Assembly (NCBI RefSeq): GCF_029168945.1 | Contig: NC_083601.1 | Location: forward strand, 22,038,160-22,102,159 | From: Cannabis sativa | Lineage: Eukaryota; Streptophyta; Magnoliopsida; Rosales; Cannabaceae | Length of the DNA stretch: 64,000 bases | Direction of reading: 5' to 3' | The notes under the pieces: generated by a model | Database searches by the model: none | Seen by the model: only the letters and a program-made list of their open reading frames with translations | What the model was told of the DNA's origin: nothing | Part shown: piece after piece, positions 23,720-35,344 of the stretch | Numbering within the stretch: position 1 is the first letter of the stretch | How the letters are laid out: every line of letters starts with the position of its first letter | Position numbers and translations under genes: made by a program

Positions 23720-26000
23720 AAACTGCATATGGGTTAACTGAATCCCACATTTACTTTATGATCCTTGAATTTGTGTTGCGGCATGCCTTTAGTCACGAAA
23801 TATGCGATCACCCAATTCAGTTTGCGTGATTAATGACCACTTATCACACATTTTTATGGCTAAATACTTAATGTCGATATGCTAACTTCGACTAGTACTC
23901 TTATAGTTATTAGCCATAAATATTGTAGCTGAATTTATCGCAAAATTTTCTTAATGGCCTAATGAAACTGTAATTCTGAACTCTATGCCTACTATGAAAC
24001 TTTATAATACATCATACGAGATGTATCCTCAAACAATAAATGAATCTGACTTCTATAGTGGAAATAACAATCAAGATTCTCTACAATATAACTTACTGGC
24101 AATCTTAAGGTCGTAATAAAATATTAATTTACGTGAATCAATACAACCAGTGAAGTACGCTAGAATCTAATTGGTTAACTATATTTCCAGATGGTCAATT
24201 CATCTTAACAAAATATGTATGAATATAATTTCAGTATCTTAAAAACACCTCATCACTTTGTATGAAGAATAAAGTGGTCTTAAATTTAGTTATTCTGATA
24301 CTACTTAACGATCCTGAAACAAATGTAATGCAAAGTCTTATTCAGACTCTTTAGGCTTCTAAAATAGAAGCAAATGAATGTTCTTAATTTATTCTCACTC
24401 CAGATCATTTTTCAGATGCTGGTTTGAGTTGAATTTATCACACTTAAAGATAAAAGTTATATCAGATCAATAATACATAATTTTATTTAATCAGAGATGT
24501 TGTGGCTACTCTCTAATTAATTAAAATTATATATATTATTTATATTCCTTATCTCAAAATAATAATTTGAGATATGAATTATTTCAACTTATATAGAAAA
24601 CTTTTATCATCATTTGCAAGTAACATATTGTCTACGTATAAAACAAATATTACTCCCACTAACCTCTTGGTATATAATTATTCCCATAATTCTCTTTTCA
24701 AACCTAAAGGAAAAGATGATATAATACCAATTTGTGAGATGTTTGTTTTAATCTATAGATAGACACTTTAAGCTTGCATATGTTCACCACTTATTAGAAG
24801 AAAATCTTTATGGCAGTATGTATACCTTCTCCTCTAGTTCATTGTTTGGAATTGATTAATGAATTGAAACGAGCAACAAATGCCAAGGTCTATAATAGAA
24901 TCTTTTATAAAAACAAGCGAGAATGTAAATCTCCTATGTTATTGATTCTTAGTTCAAAATGAACTTTTTAGCAATGAATATATTTTATATCTTTATGTTT
25001 CTCAATGTTGCCTAATGAATATTATTGGTGAAAAAATCTATGCTTAATTAATGTTCTCCACCCCATTGGCAACTTTACTAAAGATAAATTTTATTGCTAT
25101 TTAAGATATTCATTTCTTCATTCATGGCATATTGTACTACAACTTCAATTCTTTATCATTCTATAATTTAATTTGTGTCTCAAATTAATATTGTAGTTGA
25201 ACTCTTATTGTACAAAATGTAATCACTAGAAAACATTGATCTTATTGTTCTAATAAGTCATCTTAAGGATGGACCAACAAACTCTTAAAAGAGCAAATGG
25301 TTCAATATGCATGTTATTTTAGAAATTATAAGCAATTACTAAATAACATAACTTATTAGAATTTTATCAATGACTTGTAGATTATTAATGATTAGTTATG
25401 AATTCTCAATAATCATTAACCTTAAGGGTTGTTGTGAATCATAATTAATCTAACACTTGAGGTGGAAGTTTGAGAAAATATGAATGATCTTTCTCAGAAA
25501 CTAGGTTCCTAGATAGATCACTCCCACTGATCAAGTCAATTCTTAATTCCACAGTTCTAGTGTTGTGAGATGGATAATAAAATATGTAACCCTTAAACCT
25601 TATAGCTTTTTAAATGAAATATGCTCATTTATGGTTTAAGGCCCAGATCTTCTTTGACAATTGTACTCTAACTATATATATGGATATTTATAAAATGTGT
25701 ACATGTCATCAAGTCGGTTTTCAACCTTATCACAACTCAAAATATGTTTGAGAAACAACTTTGGTTAGAACACGATTCGATATGTACACCCCATTAAAGA
25801 GTATCAATAGAGAAAGATTTAGGAAAGTTCGGAGTTTGCTATGTAGGCTCCACCCCATGTCCAAAAAATGCTTAGTTTCTTAAATCTGTTACACACTATG
25901 ATTTAGGTGTACCAGGCATATGTATTGGGCAATGAATCCATACTTTTAAAGAAACTTTACAAATGGACTGGGAGTTTATCCATACTCACGAATTTTAATG
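23720..26000 (-). pseudogene. Copia pol relic
   Basis: On the minus strand 23761-23810 reads IAYFVTKGMPQHKFKDHKV, recognisable as the IADPLTKG end of Copia RNase H. At 25741-25790 it reads YISNRVLTKVVSQTYFEL, the YILNRVPTK...PFELW segment after the integrase core. Many stops and shifts lie between. No open frame above about 65 codons survives. Confidence 0.6.
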
Positions 26001-26828
26001 TAGTATTCTCCATTTTATATTTGATCTCACTATCTTAATATGCAAAATGCACTATTTCTCTACTTAAGATTTAAATGTCTTTGAAACATATAAATCTATA
26101 CTTTTGTAGAAAAATAATTTATGTGAGTAATCATTAAAAAGAGATGCAAAATTTGAGTCCATGTCTTCAAAATTAATTGACTTGTATGATTTCTAATATG
26201 ATAGAATTCTAATATGCACCGATTTTGATGCTATAATGTAGAAGAATTCTTATTAATAACACATTTTTTATCGTCAGATTGAACTTGCATATCTTTATGA
26301 GTGACATTATTTTGTAGTAAAGACCTCTAAATGTGTCTAAATCAAGTTTCAATAGAATCTTGGAACATAAAAGGTTTTTGCCAATTTTAAACAAAGTCAC
26401 TACTATATTGCTTGTTCCTTAAACTTCTAAATGTGAGAACTTATCTTGTCTGTGGATAAGATTTGCTCACAGTTACTGACTTTCTTAGGTTTATTTGTAA
26501 ACCTTGCAAGAAATTATGAATGTGGAATAACATTCTAAAATTATCCACTATGTGTTAATAATCACATTAACTATATTAGAATGAATTCATACACAATAAA
26601 TTAAAATTTATTGGTGATAATAAAGTGTGATTTATTTTTCTTAATTATACAATAAAAACTGTACATTTTAGATGAAGTTATCAGAATAAATTTTGGAAAT
26701 TTCTACTCGTATGGAAGAAATTTATGAATAGTGATGTAATAAAATTACATTTATAGTTTTGAGGTTTAAATGAATCATGTTTTTACCAATGAATAAACAT
26801 GCTTAAATATGAAATCTTATTAAACAAA

Positions 26829-27600
26829 AATTGCCTGTGGGCTAAATTTTTAATTTAATAAGATTAGATTTAGATGTAGATTATGATAGATTTACACAAT
26901 TTATGAAAAAACTTAAAGTTTAATATTTCTATCTCAATGAAAGGTATGAAACACTTATAAATGTTTCAAAATTTTATACTTTATGATAAAATTATTAAAT
27001 TAAATCTACATAATTCCCTGTGGGATAAATTAAGAGAATTTAATTTAACATATTAATTATGTAAATATAATAAAATCCCTGTAGGGTAAGATTATTATGT
27101 TCACATAATTCATGTCCATTATGTGATCTTGATCCACTTAATATATATAATTTTATATCATTAAGGATGCTGTGGCTACTCCCTAATTATTTAAAATTAT
27201 GTGGTTCACTAGACACCAAAGTATAAACTGAAGATTAAAATTTTACTAAATCCAAAATTGCCTGTGGGCTAAATTTTAAATTTAATAAAATTAGATGAAC
27301 CTTATGATAGATTTAATTAAACAATTAGTTTAGGAAAATGAAGGTTTATTATCTATCTTTAATTAAATTTGTGATAACACTATTAAATTAAATCCCCATA
27401 ACTCCCTGTGGGGTAAATTAAGAGAATTTAATTTAACATATTATCCTAATTAATTATACAAATATAATAAAATCCCTGTGGGGTAAAATTATTATACCTA
27501 TATAATTAATTACAAGTTATGTCCATTAAGGTGAATTTTAATTAATATATAATTTTATATAAATAAGGATGCTGTGGCTACTCCCTAATTATATAAAATT
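26829..27600. repeat. Tandem modules of about 400 bp in the Copia element
   Basis: The words TTGCCTGTGGGCTAAATTTT (26830 and 27258), a 'ctccctgtgggRtaaattaa' word, a 'ccctgtRgggtaa' word and GATGCTGTGGCTACTCCCTA (27167 and 27569) occur in the same order twice. A diverged single copy of the last word is at 24497. Non-coding. Confidence 0.65.
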
Positions 27601-28615
27601 ATATTTTCACTTTGACATTAGGTATTGGGCTCTACCTAAAAGTAATTTTGTTATTAACATAATATACAATCACTGAGATTAGTGCTCCTAGTGTGGCCGT
27701 CCGAAGATCATTAAAAACCGTTCTAGATATGAGCATTTGTCCTAGGTTCATGTTTTCTTATGTCCAACCACAAAATTACTTACGTTTTATTCATATTTTA
27801 TTATGAATATTTTATGAAAAATTTTATGAAGTTTTATGAACTTTAATGTGCTAAATAAAATATTCAACCTATCTTAATGTTTGAATATTTCTAAATATAT
27901 CTAGCACTATAAAAGGAATTTATGTATAGCATTTAAATCATACAAATCTAAATTAATTGCATTAAACACAAATTTGTCAAATATTTTAAATACAAATTAA
28001 TACAATTAATGTATGATAATAAATTAAATGCTTAATTCTATAATATATAATTAATTATGCATTTATGACCATATAACATCTTAAATATTTGCACTAATAA
28101 TTAATTTGTATAAATAAGGTAAATATACAAATTAGTACAATTAATTATATGAAATGAATTAAATGCAAAATTAAAGAATGTACTTAATGACAGATTATCA
28201 ATTAATTCAATCAGTAAATTACATAATTGGTAAATAAATATAATAATTGCGCACTTAATTGTAGAATAATCAAATATTGACATTCTTAAAATATCACAAT
28301 TATTGTAATTACATGTAAAAATAAAGCATGTAATTAATTTACCAAGTTAAAAACTTTCCATAATAATTTATTACTAAATAACATATAATATATAAAGATA
28401 TATGTTAAATAAGAATGGAAAGTTTAAACAAATGTAATTTAATTGACTAAATCAATAAAAATAAGGAAATAAAATAAAATTCCAAAAAATAAATCAAAAT
28501 AATAAAATTTCGGAATTTTCTTAAATTTTTCTTAATTTTCTTTTTTTTTTGTTTTGAAAAATCTGCCCTGAAAATCGTTTTTTAGCTACAATGAAGGCTG
28601 GCTGCTCACACGGGA

Positions 28616-28848
28616 AAACGACACGTCGTTTTCCACAAGAGGAAAAATGACACGTCGTTTTATGAATCTGAAGGCTGCTTCAGAAGACGAAAAACGACAT
28701 GTCGTTTAAACAAACAACAGCAGCAACAATACTTGAAAAACGACACGTCGTTTTCCACAAGGGAAAAACGACATGTCGTTTTAGCAAACGACAGCAGCCA
28801 AAAAAACTTAAAAACGACATGTCGTTTTCGAGAAACGACACGTCATTT
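28616..28848. repeat. Dyad array 1: seven ACGAC-NN-GTCGT sites
   Basis: Sites at 28618, 28647, 28694, 28740, 28768, 28814 and 28835 (12 bp each), plus a half site at 28788. Central bases are AC or AT. Two sites have one CpG changed to TpG or CpA. Flanks are mostly A on the left and T on the right. It lies in the presumed leader of the minus-strand Copia element, next to a GC-rich stretch with GGGTC/GACCC dyads (28855-28925). Confidence 0.85.
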
Positions 28849-29159
28849 GGGTCGTCTTCTTCAGCCAACCCGGGTCATTTTGACCCGTTTTTCTGCATGT
28901 GGGTTCGACGGACCCGACCCAAACCCAATCGGTTTTTAATCCCAAAATGATCCAAATGAAAAAAAAAAAAAAAGAGAGATCTATGTGGATTTTATGCATC
29001 TAAAACAAGTAAAAGTCGATTTTAATTCCAATGAAGATGAGTTGGGTCCAAAGGTGTTCTTCAAAAAAAATTCCAGATTTTGATGTTTATTCAAATCTTT
29101 TTCATGCACGAAATCACTCTATAATTTTATATGAATGTGATATTGCAATAAAGATTTAA

Positions 29160-29645
29160 AATATACACCCAAAAAAGATATATATATATAAATATATATA
29201 TATTTTTTTTTTCTTAACGAAGAACGAAACTTAAAACTTTATGTATATATACATATATACGTATACAATATATATCACATAAAATTATCAATCCAATATG
29301 AAATATATATAATGAAAATATATATAATCATACATAAATATATAAATATATATATATGAAAGATGTATATATATATATGAATAACTTTTATGCATATGGA
29401 TATATATGTATGTATATGAAAATATATATATATGAACTGAATATGAATGTATATATATAAACTGAATGTATATATAAACAGAATGTATATGAATATATAT
29501 ATAAACTGAATGTATATAAGTATATACGTATGAAAATGTATATATATAATATGAATATATATATATGAATGTATATACGAAGAACACATATATAACATAT
29601 ATATGAATATCGAGTGTATATACGTGTGTGTATATATATATATGA
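29160..29645. repeat. TATATATG-rich low-complexity leader
   Basis: Degenerate TATATA(TG) repeats between the primer site and the dyad array of the Copia element. Long tyrosine/isoleucine/histidine open frames on the minus strand here come from composition alone. Confidence 0.75.
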
Positions 29646-29677
29646 AACTCAAATACAATCAAGGCAGAGATAAAACC

Positions 29678-29691
29678 GCTCTGATACCAAC
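29678..29691 (-). other. Primer binding site of the Copia element
   Basis: The minus strand reads TGGTATCAGAGC two bases from the 5' LTR. Confidence 0.85.
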
Positions 29692-30221
29692 TGTTAGACT
29701 ATATATATAGTGTATGTAATATAGCATATATAAATGATATGAAATGCGGAAAACAAACTGTAATCATATCAATAATATATGCAATGAAAGGATCGATATA
29801 CCTCCAGCCATTGAATCTTTGAGCTTTAGTCCCACATAAGCATGATCTGCAAAAGAAACCAATTGATGTGGGTAATCGGACTTCCTCGCTCTCTCAACTC
29901 TCTTTAGATGGATTTTGCTGTTATGAACAGAATGAGTGAGGAGCTCGGGGACCGAGACCCTATATTTATAGGTGAGATACTCCATAAGTATTTGTGCTAC
30001 ATTAATTGTCATTATATTTTGACAATTAATTCAGGAAATCAAATCAGGTAATGAATATAGAAATCTGACCATATATAGAATATTATATAATTGATTTTGT
30101 CCAGATTCAATGAATATAAAATATTCATTTATCAGAAAATCAATTATTTATTTATTTCCTTAAATAGAAATTTATTTCTTTAAATAGAAATATATTTCCT
30201 TAAATAAAAAATATTCTTATA
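29692..30221 (-). repeat. 5' LTR of the 530-bp-LTR Copia element
   Basis: Pair of 22883-23412; followed by TAATT. Confidence 0.9.
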
Positions 30222-30226
30222 TAATT

Positions 30227-31140
30227 TTCAAGTTGGAACTGGTTGTTATAGGTGGCGGAGCCAGAGACATATTCTAGTGGTCGTAATAATTTTTTATTTT
30301 TTTATTTTTTTAAAAAAGAGTACTATCATTAAAAAAAATATAATTTTTAATGGAATATTGTAAATTTTATAGAGAAAATAAATTAAAAACAAAAATGTAA
30401 GGTGTTCCAATACCTAATCTACCTAATGATCTAATCTAATTGCTTATGTAAAGTGCGAAACTTATGTAAATTGGATTAAAAAATCTAAAATTTATATTTA
30501 TACGGATTGAATGTTGATTCACATTTAAAAGGAACTGATTTAAATCCATTTACACATATTTATATGTTTTCTAAAAAATATTAAATATACAATTAATGTA
30601 AGAAAAAAATAATTTAAAATTTTAATATATATTATGATACAAAAGGCTAAATACTATTTTAGACTATATATTTTACAAGTTACTAATTGAATTATTTATT
30701 TTATTAAATAACAATTTAGACTTCATATTTTTCAAAATAGTACAAAATAGACATTAAACTCAATTTTTATCAAATTATAAAACATAATAATAACATAGCG
30801 TGGATGTGTTATGATAAGATTATTTACATTTGTTGTTTTCAACTATTCGTCTTAGAAACTTGTTTCATGTTAGTTATTGTAATGACTGCATATTTATAAA
30901 TGGAATTGGCAAATAATTGATATTTATTAGTAAATTAATTAATATATATGATTATATGTGCATTAATAGAAATTAAGCTTTATTGTCAAAAATAGGTATT
31001 TTAGTGAAATAATTTCTCAATTACGAAGATTTTATTAAATTATATGTCATGCATGTTATTTATCAATTATGAAATTTTTATATTTTATTCCCGATAATAG
31101 TAAAATTTTAGTGATTTTTTATATTTTTATATTTCTCCTC
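30227..31140. other. Intergenic, AT-rich with repeat traces
   Basis: No gene. GGTGGCGGAGCCAGAG at about 30251 resembles the end of hAT MITEs like the one at 54543, but no partner end was found. Confidence 0.4.
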
Positions 31141-32028
31141 ACTCCCTCACACACTCTCTCTCTCTCTCTCTCAGCCCTAGAAAACCCAAGAAAAGAACCA
31201 ACCTTCAAAGACCAGAAATTCATCCATTTCATTTAAGGATTTAGCAAGATTTTGGAAGGAAATTTGTTTAGAAACCCCAAGGTAAACCCTAGTTCATTTC
31301 TCTCTTTGAAATTTAGAGTTGAGATTGGTTTTGACGTATGTTTTTGAGAATTCAGTTCTATTAGGGTTTGGGGAAGTTAGAAATAGTTTTGGGGAGTATT
31401 TTGTGGTGTTGTTTGATGTTAATTGTGTAAGAGCACTCACTTGAGATGCTTTAAAATAGAAATAGTTTTGAAAAGTTAGAAATAGTTTTGAAAAGTTAGA
31501 AATAGTTATTGTTCTTAATTTGTTAATCTTTGTCATTACTAATTACTTGATTGTTTAGAGTTTAATTTATTTGATTTTGCACATTTAGTCGTAATTTTCC
31601 CGCAAACATAAATAAAATATATTAAATTTAGCCAAAATTAGTGTGGAGTAACATGTGTTAGAATTATTATAATGGACTAATACAATCGTACGTTTAATTC
31701 CATAATACACAATCATTAACTATGTGCCTAATTTTGCTAATAACCATAATGGGATAGTTAACAACTTAATTATGTGTTAGAGGCACATGAGATTGGTTTT
31801 AACAATGAAGAAACCCATTTCGGATTCATCATTTTTTGATGTATCATTCTGTGTTTCTTGAGTAAATGGGTATTAGAAAATGATAGAGGATTAAAAATGG
31901 GACAAAACGCCTCAAACGACGTCGAATTTGGTGGTTGAATGTGGGAGAAATGGTCCGGTCACGAACTGGGTCTCGTCGACCCGAGTTTTAGACCCACGGG
32001 CATTTTTCTGGGCAAAAGAGACGAGAAG
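31141..32028 (+). other. Leader or promoter-like region of a plus-strand Copia element
   Basis: A CT microsatellite (31155-31173), a stretch resembling a transcript leader, and a GC-rich block with GGGTC/GACCC dyads (31965-32000) precede dyad array 2. No LTR or primer site was recognised here, so the 5' end of this element is missing or unrecognised. Confidence 0.4.
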
Positions 32029-32264
32029 AAACGACACGTCGTTTTCAGTCCAGAAAATAGCTCAAAAACGACTTGTCGTTTTTCTGGTGTCCTAAAATCC
32101 CACAAAAAATGACAAGTCGTTTTTGGTGTCCTGATCCCCTTAAAACGACACGTCATTTTTTGTCTCGAAGCCCTTCAGCGAACGACAAGTCGTTTCTTGT
32201 CTCCGGTCTGCTACATGTCGTTCGACCAAACGACATGTCATATTTCCAAAACGACATGTCGTAT
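32029..32264. repeat. Dyad array 2: eight ACGAC-NN-GTCGT sites
   Basis: Sites at 32031, 32068, 32109, 32145, 32182, 32210, 32230 and 32251. Central pairs are AC, TT, AA, AC, AA, AT, AT, AT. Arm changes are mostly CG to TG or CA; the 32210 site has a damaged left arm. The first five are spaced 36-41 bp. It lies about 650 bp before the gag relic. Confidence 0.85.
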
Positions 32265-32917
32265 GGTTCCTTAAAAAAACAACAACAACAGGAGCGGGGG
32301 GTGCGTGCAGGGGTGTTTTTGGGCCATTTTTCACCATTTTCATGTTTTTTTTAATTCTCTATTATTTTCTATATGTACAATACTAATTGCATGAATTTTA
32401 TTCATATTTGGTTGATAATTTTAGTATTGTGGCATAAATTTTGTGATTTATTTCAATAATTAGTGCTTATTTTCTTGCCTATCGTAAGATTAAGCATGGA
32501 AAATTGTTTGGTAATGAAGAACACTTAAATATTAATTTATTTAAGTATTGTATTTTTCTCCAATTAACATTAAGATTTTTATAAGTAATTAATTATCCTA
32601 TTAATGATGGTTGCTTATTAAAGATGCTTAATATGGTGAAGAAAATTATTAAATATTATGAATCATAATTTATCTATCCTTTCCATAGTGAATTAATGTA
32701 TTTGATTATAATATTTAATAGATTATTCTTACCTGTGTATGAGTTCTATCTTGTTAATTTATTTGACAACTCTAGCATGCATAATGATTATTTGTTATAT
32801 TTTGCGATCATTTATTTATGAGAAGAGAGCACAAATGGCATGACTATGTCATAACATGCATTTAATGGTTATTGCTCTTAATTTTCATTAGCTTTAAGCA
32901 ATCCAAGAACCTCTGCC

Positions 32918-33552
32918 ATGTTGACGTTGAGCGGAACTAACCACAAGCAGTGGGTAGAATCTCTCATGATGAATTTGACTCTTATGAGAGTGGATTTGGC
33001 CTTGAGAATTGATGCACCTCCAAAACCTACTGATGATACCACTGAAAAGGATAGAAATTCCTATGAGGATTGGGAGCATTCCAATCGTTGTTGTCTGATG
33101 CTTATGAGGTATCACATGGATGAGTCCATTCGTGATAGTATTCTCCAAACTAAGATTGCAAAAGATTTTCTCGATGCAATCAAGGAGAAGTACAAGAAAT
33201 TCTCAAAGAATGAGAAAAATGAATATGCCTGACTTTATTCCATTGGACTAATTATGTTGATTCAGGTGACATTAGATCTCACATTGACAAACTGATGGGA
33301 TTAGATCTTGGTGAGGATTACATGGTGTGGTTTGTGATGGCAACCATTCCCTCTCAGTTTGATTCAATCAGATCAAGCTATAATGCTCAAAAGGAGCAAT
33401 GGACCGTTGAGGAGATGACTGCCATTCTTGCTAAGGAAGAGGAGGACTTGAAAAAGGGAAAAGCAAGAAGCATCTCCATGGTAATGAACCCAAGCAATTC
33501 TCAGAAGAGAGAGTCCACTTCCAATAACTCTAGTGACCAAAAGTCCACTTAG
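32918..33552 (+). pseudogene. Copia gag relic
   Basis: Segment 32918-33232 reads LSGTNHKQWVESLMMNLTLM and SYEDWEHSNRCCLMLMRYHM, typical of the Copia UBN2/gag_pre family. Segment 33295-33552 continues with IPSQFDSIRSSYNAQKEQWT. A stop and shift separate them, and the zinc knuckle is not recognisable after 33552. Confidence 0.8.
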
Positions 33553-33639
33553 AGAAGAAAGGCAGTGACAAATCGAAGAAGGTCGAATAGTTCGGAAGAG
33601 TACATGGAAGACGATACTAAGTCAAAATAGAGTTTTTTA

Positions 33640-35344
33640 GGACTGTTAGACTACAGTTAAATACAGGACATTTTTTGGAATTGCAAGATGTTGCTTACTG
33701 GCCCTGTATTCGGAGGAACTTGATTTCTGTATCTATTTTGGATAGACTAGGTTATAGTCTTCTTTTGGAACTGGAAATCTGATTTTGTATCGTGACTCTA
33801 TGTTGGTTGGTAATATGAAAGTTTATGTGGAAATTTATATAAGTTTGATTTATATGATGTTGTTTTTGTTACTTCTCCCTCTTGCCTTCCTTCTTCTTCT
33901 TCTTCTCTTAATGCTATTGTTGGTTCCAAACGTGCAAGATTAGATTTGATATCTTCCATGCTTTGGCATAAACGTTAGGGCCATTTTTAGATATAGAATG
34001 GAGAGATTGGTGAAAGGTGGTGTACTCCAGGATCTCGATTTCTCTGATTTCACTGCCTGTGTTGATTGTATAAAAGGAAAGTTAGCTGCTAAGGTTAGAA
34101 AGAGTAAGTCAGACAGGTGCACAGATGTATTGGAGCTTATTCACACTGACATTTGTGGGCCTTTTGTTTCACCTACTATGGGCGGGTATAAATATTTTAT
34201 CACCTTCATTGATGAATTTTCTCGGTATGGTCATATTGAGCTCATTTGTGAGAATTCTGAATCTTTAGATGCCTTTAAGATTTTCAAGATTAATGTTGGG
34301 CTCCAAAAGGGAAAGAAGATTAAAGCTGTCAATTATTATAGAGGTGGAGAGTATGATGGGCGTTATGATGAAACTTGAAGGAACCTCGGCCGTTTTCCAG
34401 ATACTTGCAGGAATGTGGCATTGATGCAAGATATACAATGCCAGGTACACCCCAACAGAATGGAATTGCTGAAATACAGAATTGCACACTTCTTGATATG
34501 TGCCTAGCAAGTCGGTTCCAAAGACGCAATACGAGCTGTGGTCAGGCAAGAAACCGAGTTTGCATCATTTTTCACGTTTGGGGATGCAAAGCTGAGGTAA
34601 GGCCTTCTAACCCTAAATCTAAGAAGCTGGATCCGAAGACTATCAGTGGGAGTCGTATAGGCTACACTATTGGTTCAAGAGGTTCTAGGTTCTATTGTCC
34701 CTCTCACACCACCAGGGTGATGGAATCAGACTAAGCTGTTTATTTTGAGGATGAATTTGGTTCAAGTCAAGGGTCAAGAGAAATTGTATTCAGGGAAGAG
34801 CGTGTTTATGTCTCTATAGCTGTTGCTTCCACTTCTGCTTCTAATCCTACTAATGATCTTGTGATTGAACAAGTTTCAATGAAAGCTCATGGTGAACCTT
34901 AAGATCCAGTACAAGAAGAAAATCTTGATTTAGGGGACGATGAAGTTGTGGTGAGAAGATCATAAGAGCATGTAGGTTTGCTATTCCTGATGACTATCTT
35001 GTCTATATGCAGGAACATGAGATTGATGTGTGAGATGATTCTGAGCCAACCAGTTAACAAGAAGCAGTGAATAGTCCTAAATCTACATTGTGGGTGGATG
35101 CAATGAAAGAAGAACTGAGTTCTATGTCACAAAATGAAGTTTGGGAGTTGGTTGAACTACCCAAAGGTTGTAGACCCATCGGGTGCAAATGGGTGGATAA
35201 GATCAAACGTGACTCAAATGGGCAAGTAGAGAGGTACAAGGCTCGACTTGTGGCTAAAGGCTAAAGTCAGAGAGAGGGCATTGATTTCAAAGAAACTTTT
35301 TTGCCTATTTCCACCAAGGATTCGTTGTGAATCATTGTGGCTAT
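33640..35344 (+). pseudogene. Copia pol relic (protease to start of reverse transcriptase), truncated
   Basis: Pieces in order: protease linker with RRNLISVSILDRLGYS (about 33700-33765), gag-pre-integrase (LWHKR, then RMERLVKGGVLQDL, 33960-34080), integrase core with HTDICGPF and FIDEFSRYG (34140-34230), a spot where the usual SDRGGE reads YYRGGE (34335-34350), PGTPQQNGIAE (34443-34475) and the RT start WVDAMKEEL...ERYKARLVAKG (35088-35264). The second catalytic Asp of the integrase is changed to Tyr and stops interrupt the frame. It breaks off where LTR A begins at 35345. Confidence 0.8.

Larger units (their letters stand above)
22883..30221 (-). mobile_element. Copia-type LTR element with decayed interior
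   Basis: Two 530-bp LTRs (22883-23412, 29692-30221) bound by TAATT duplications (22878-22882, 30222-30226). A tRNA-Met primer site (29678-29689) and polypurine tract (minus AAGTGGGAGAA, 23413-23424) place it on the minus strand. LTR ends read TGTTAGAC...CTTATA in plus orientation, so the element begins TATAAG rather than TG. The 6.3-kb interior has only decayed Copia pol plus long non-coding repeats. LTRs differ at roughly a dozen sites by eye. Confidence 0.88.

Noticed and set aside
28616..28848. Dyad array as a CRISPR array
   Set aside because: Units are 12 bp, spacing is irregular, spacers are low complexity, and the context is a plant retroelement.
28680..28950. Dyad arrays as coding for repeated peptides (NDMSF, KRHVVF, TTCRF in the three frames)
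   Set aside because: Because the unit is palindromic, similar words appear in all frames and on both strands, and no frame is favoured or starts convincingly.
29275..29662. Long minus-strand frames rich in Tyr, Ile and His
   Set aside because: They arise from TATATATG low-complexity DNA lacking stops.
30250..30300. Complete hAT MITE
   Set aside because: Only one end-like sequence is visible; no partner or target duplication was found.
34265..34549. Minus-strand frames across the Copia integrase relic
   Set aside because: Shadows of the plus-strand pol relic.
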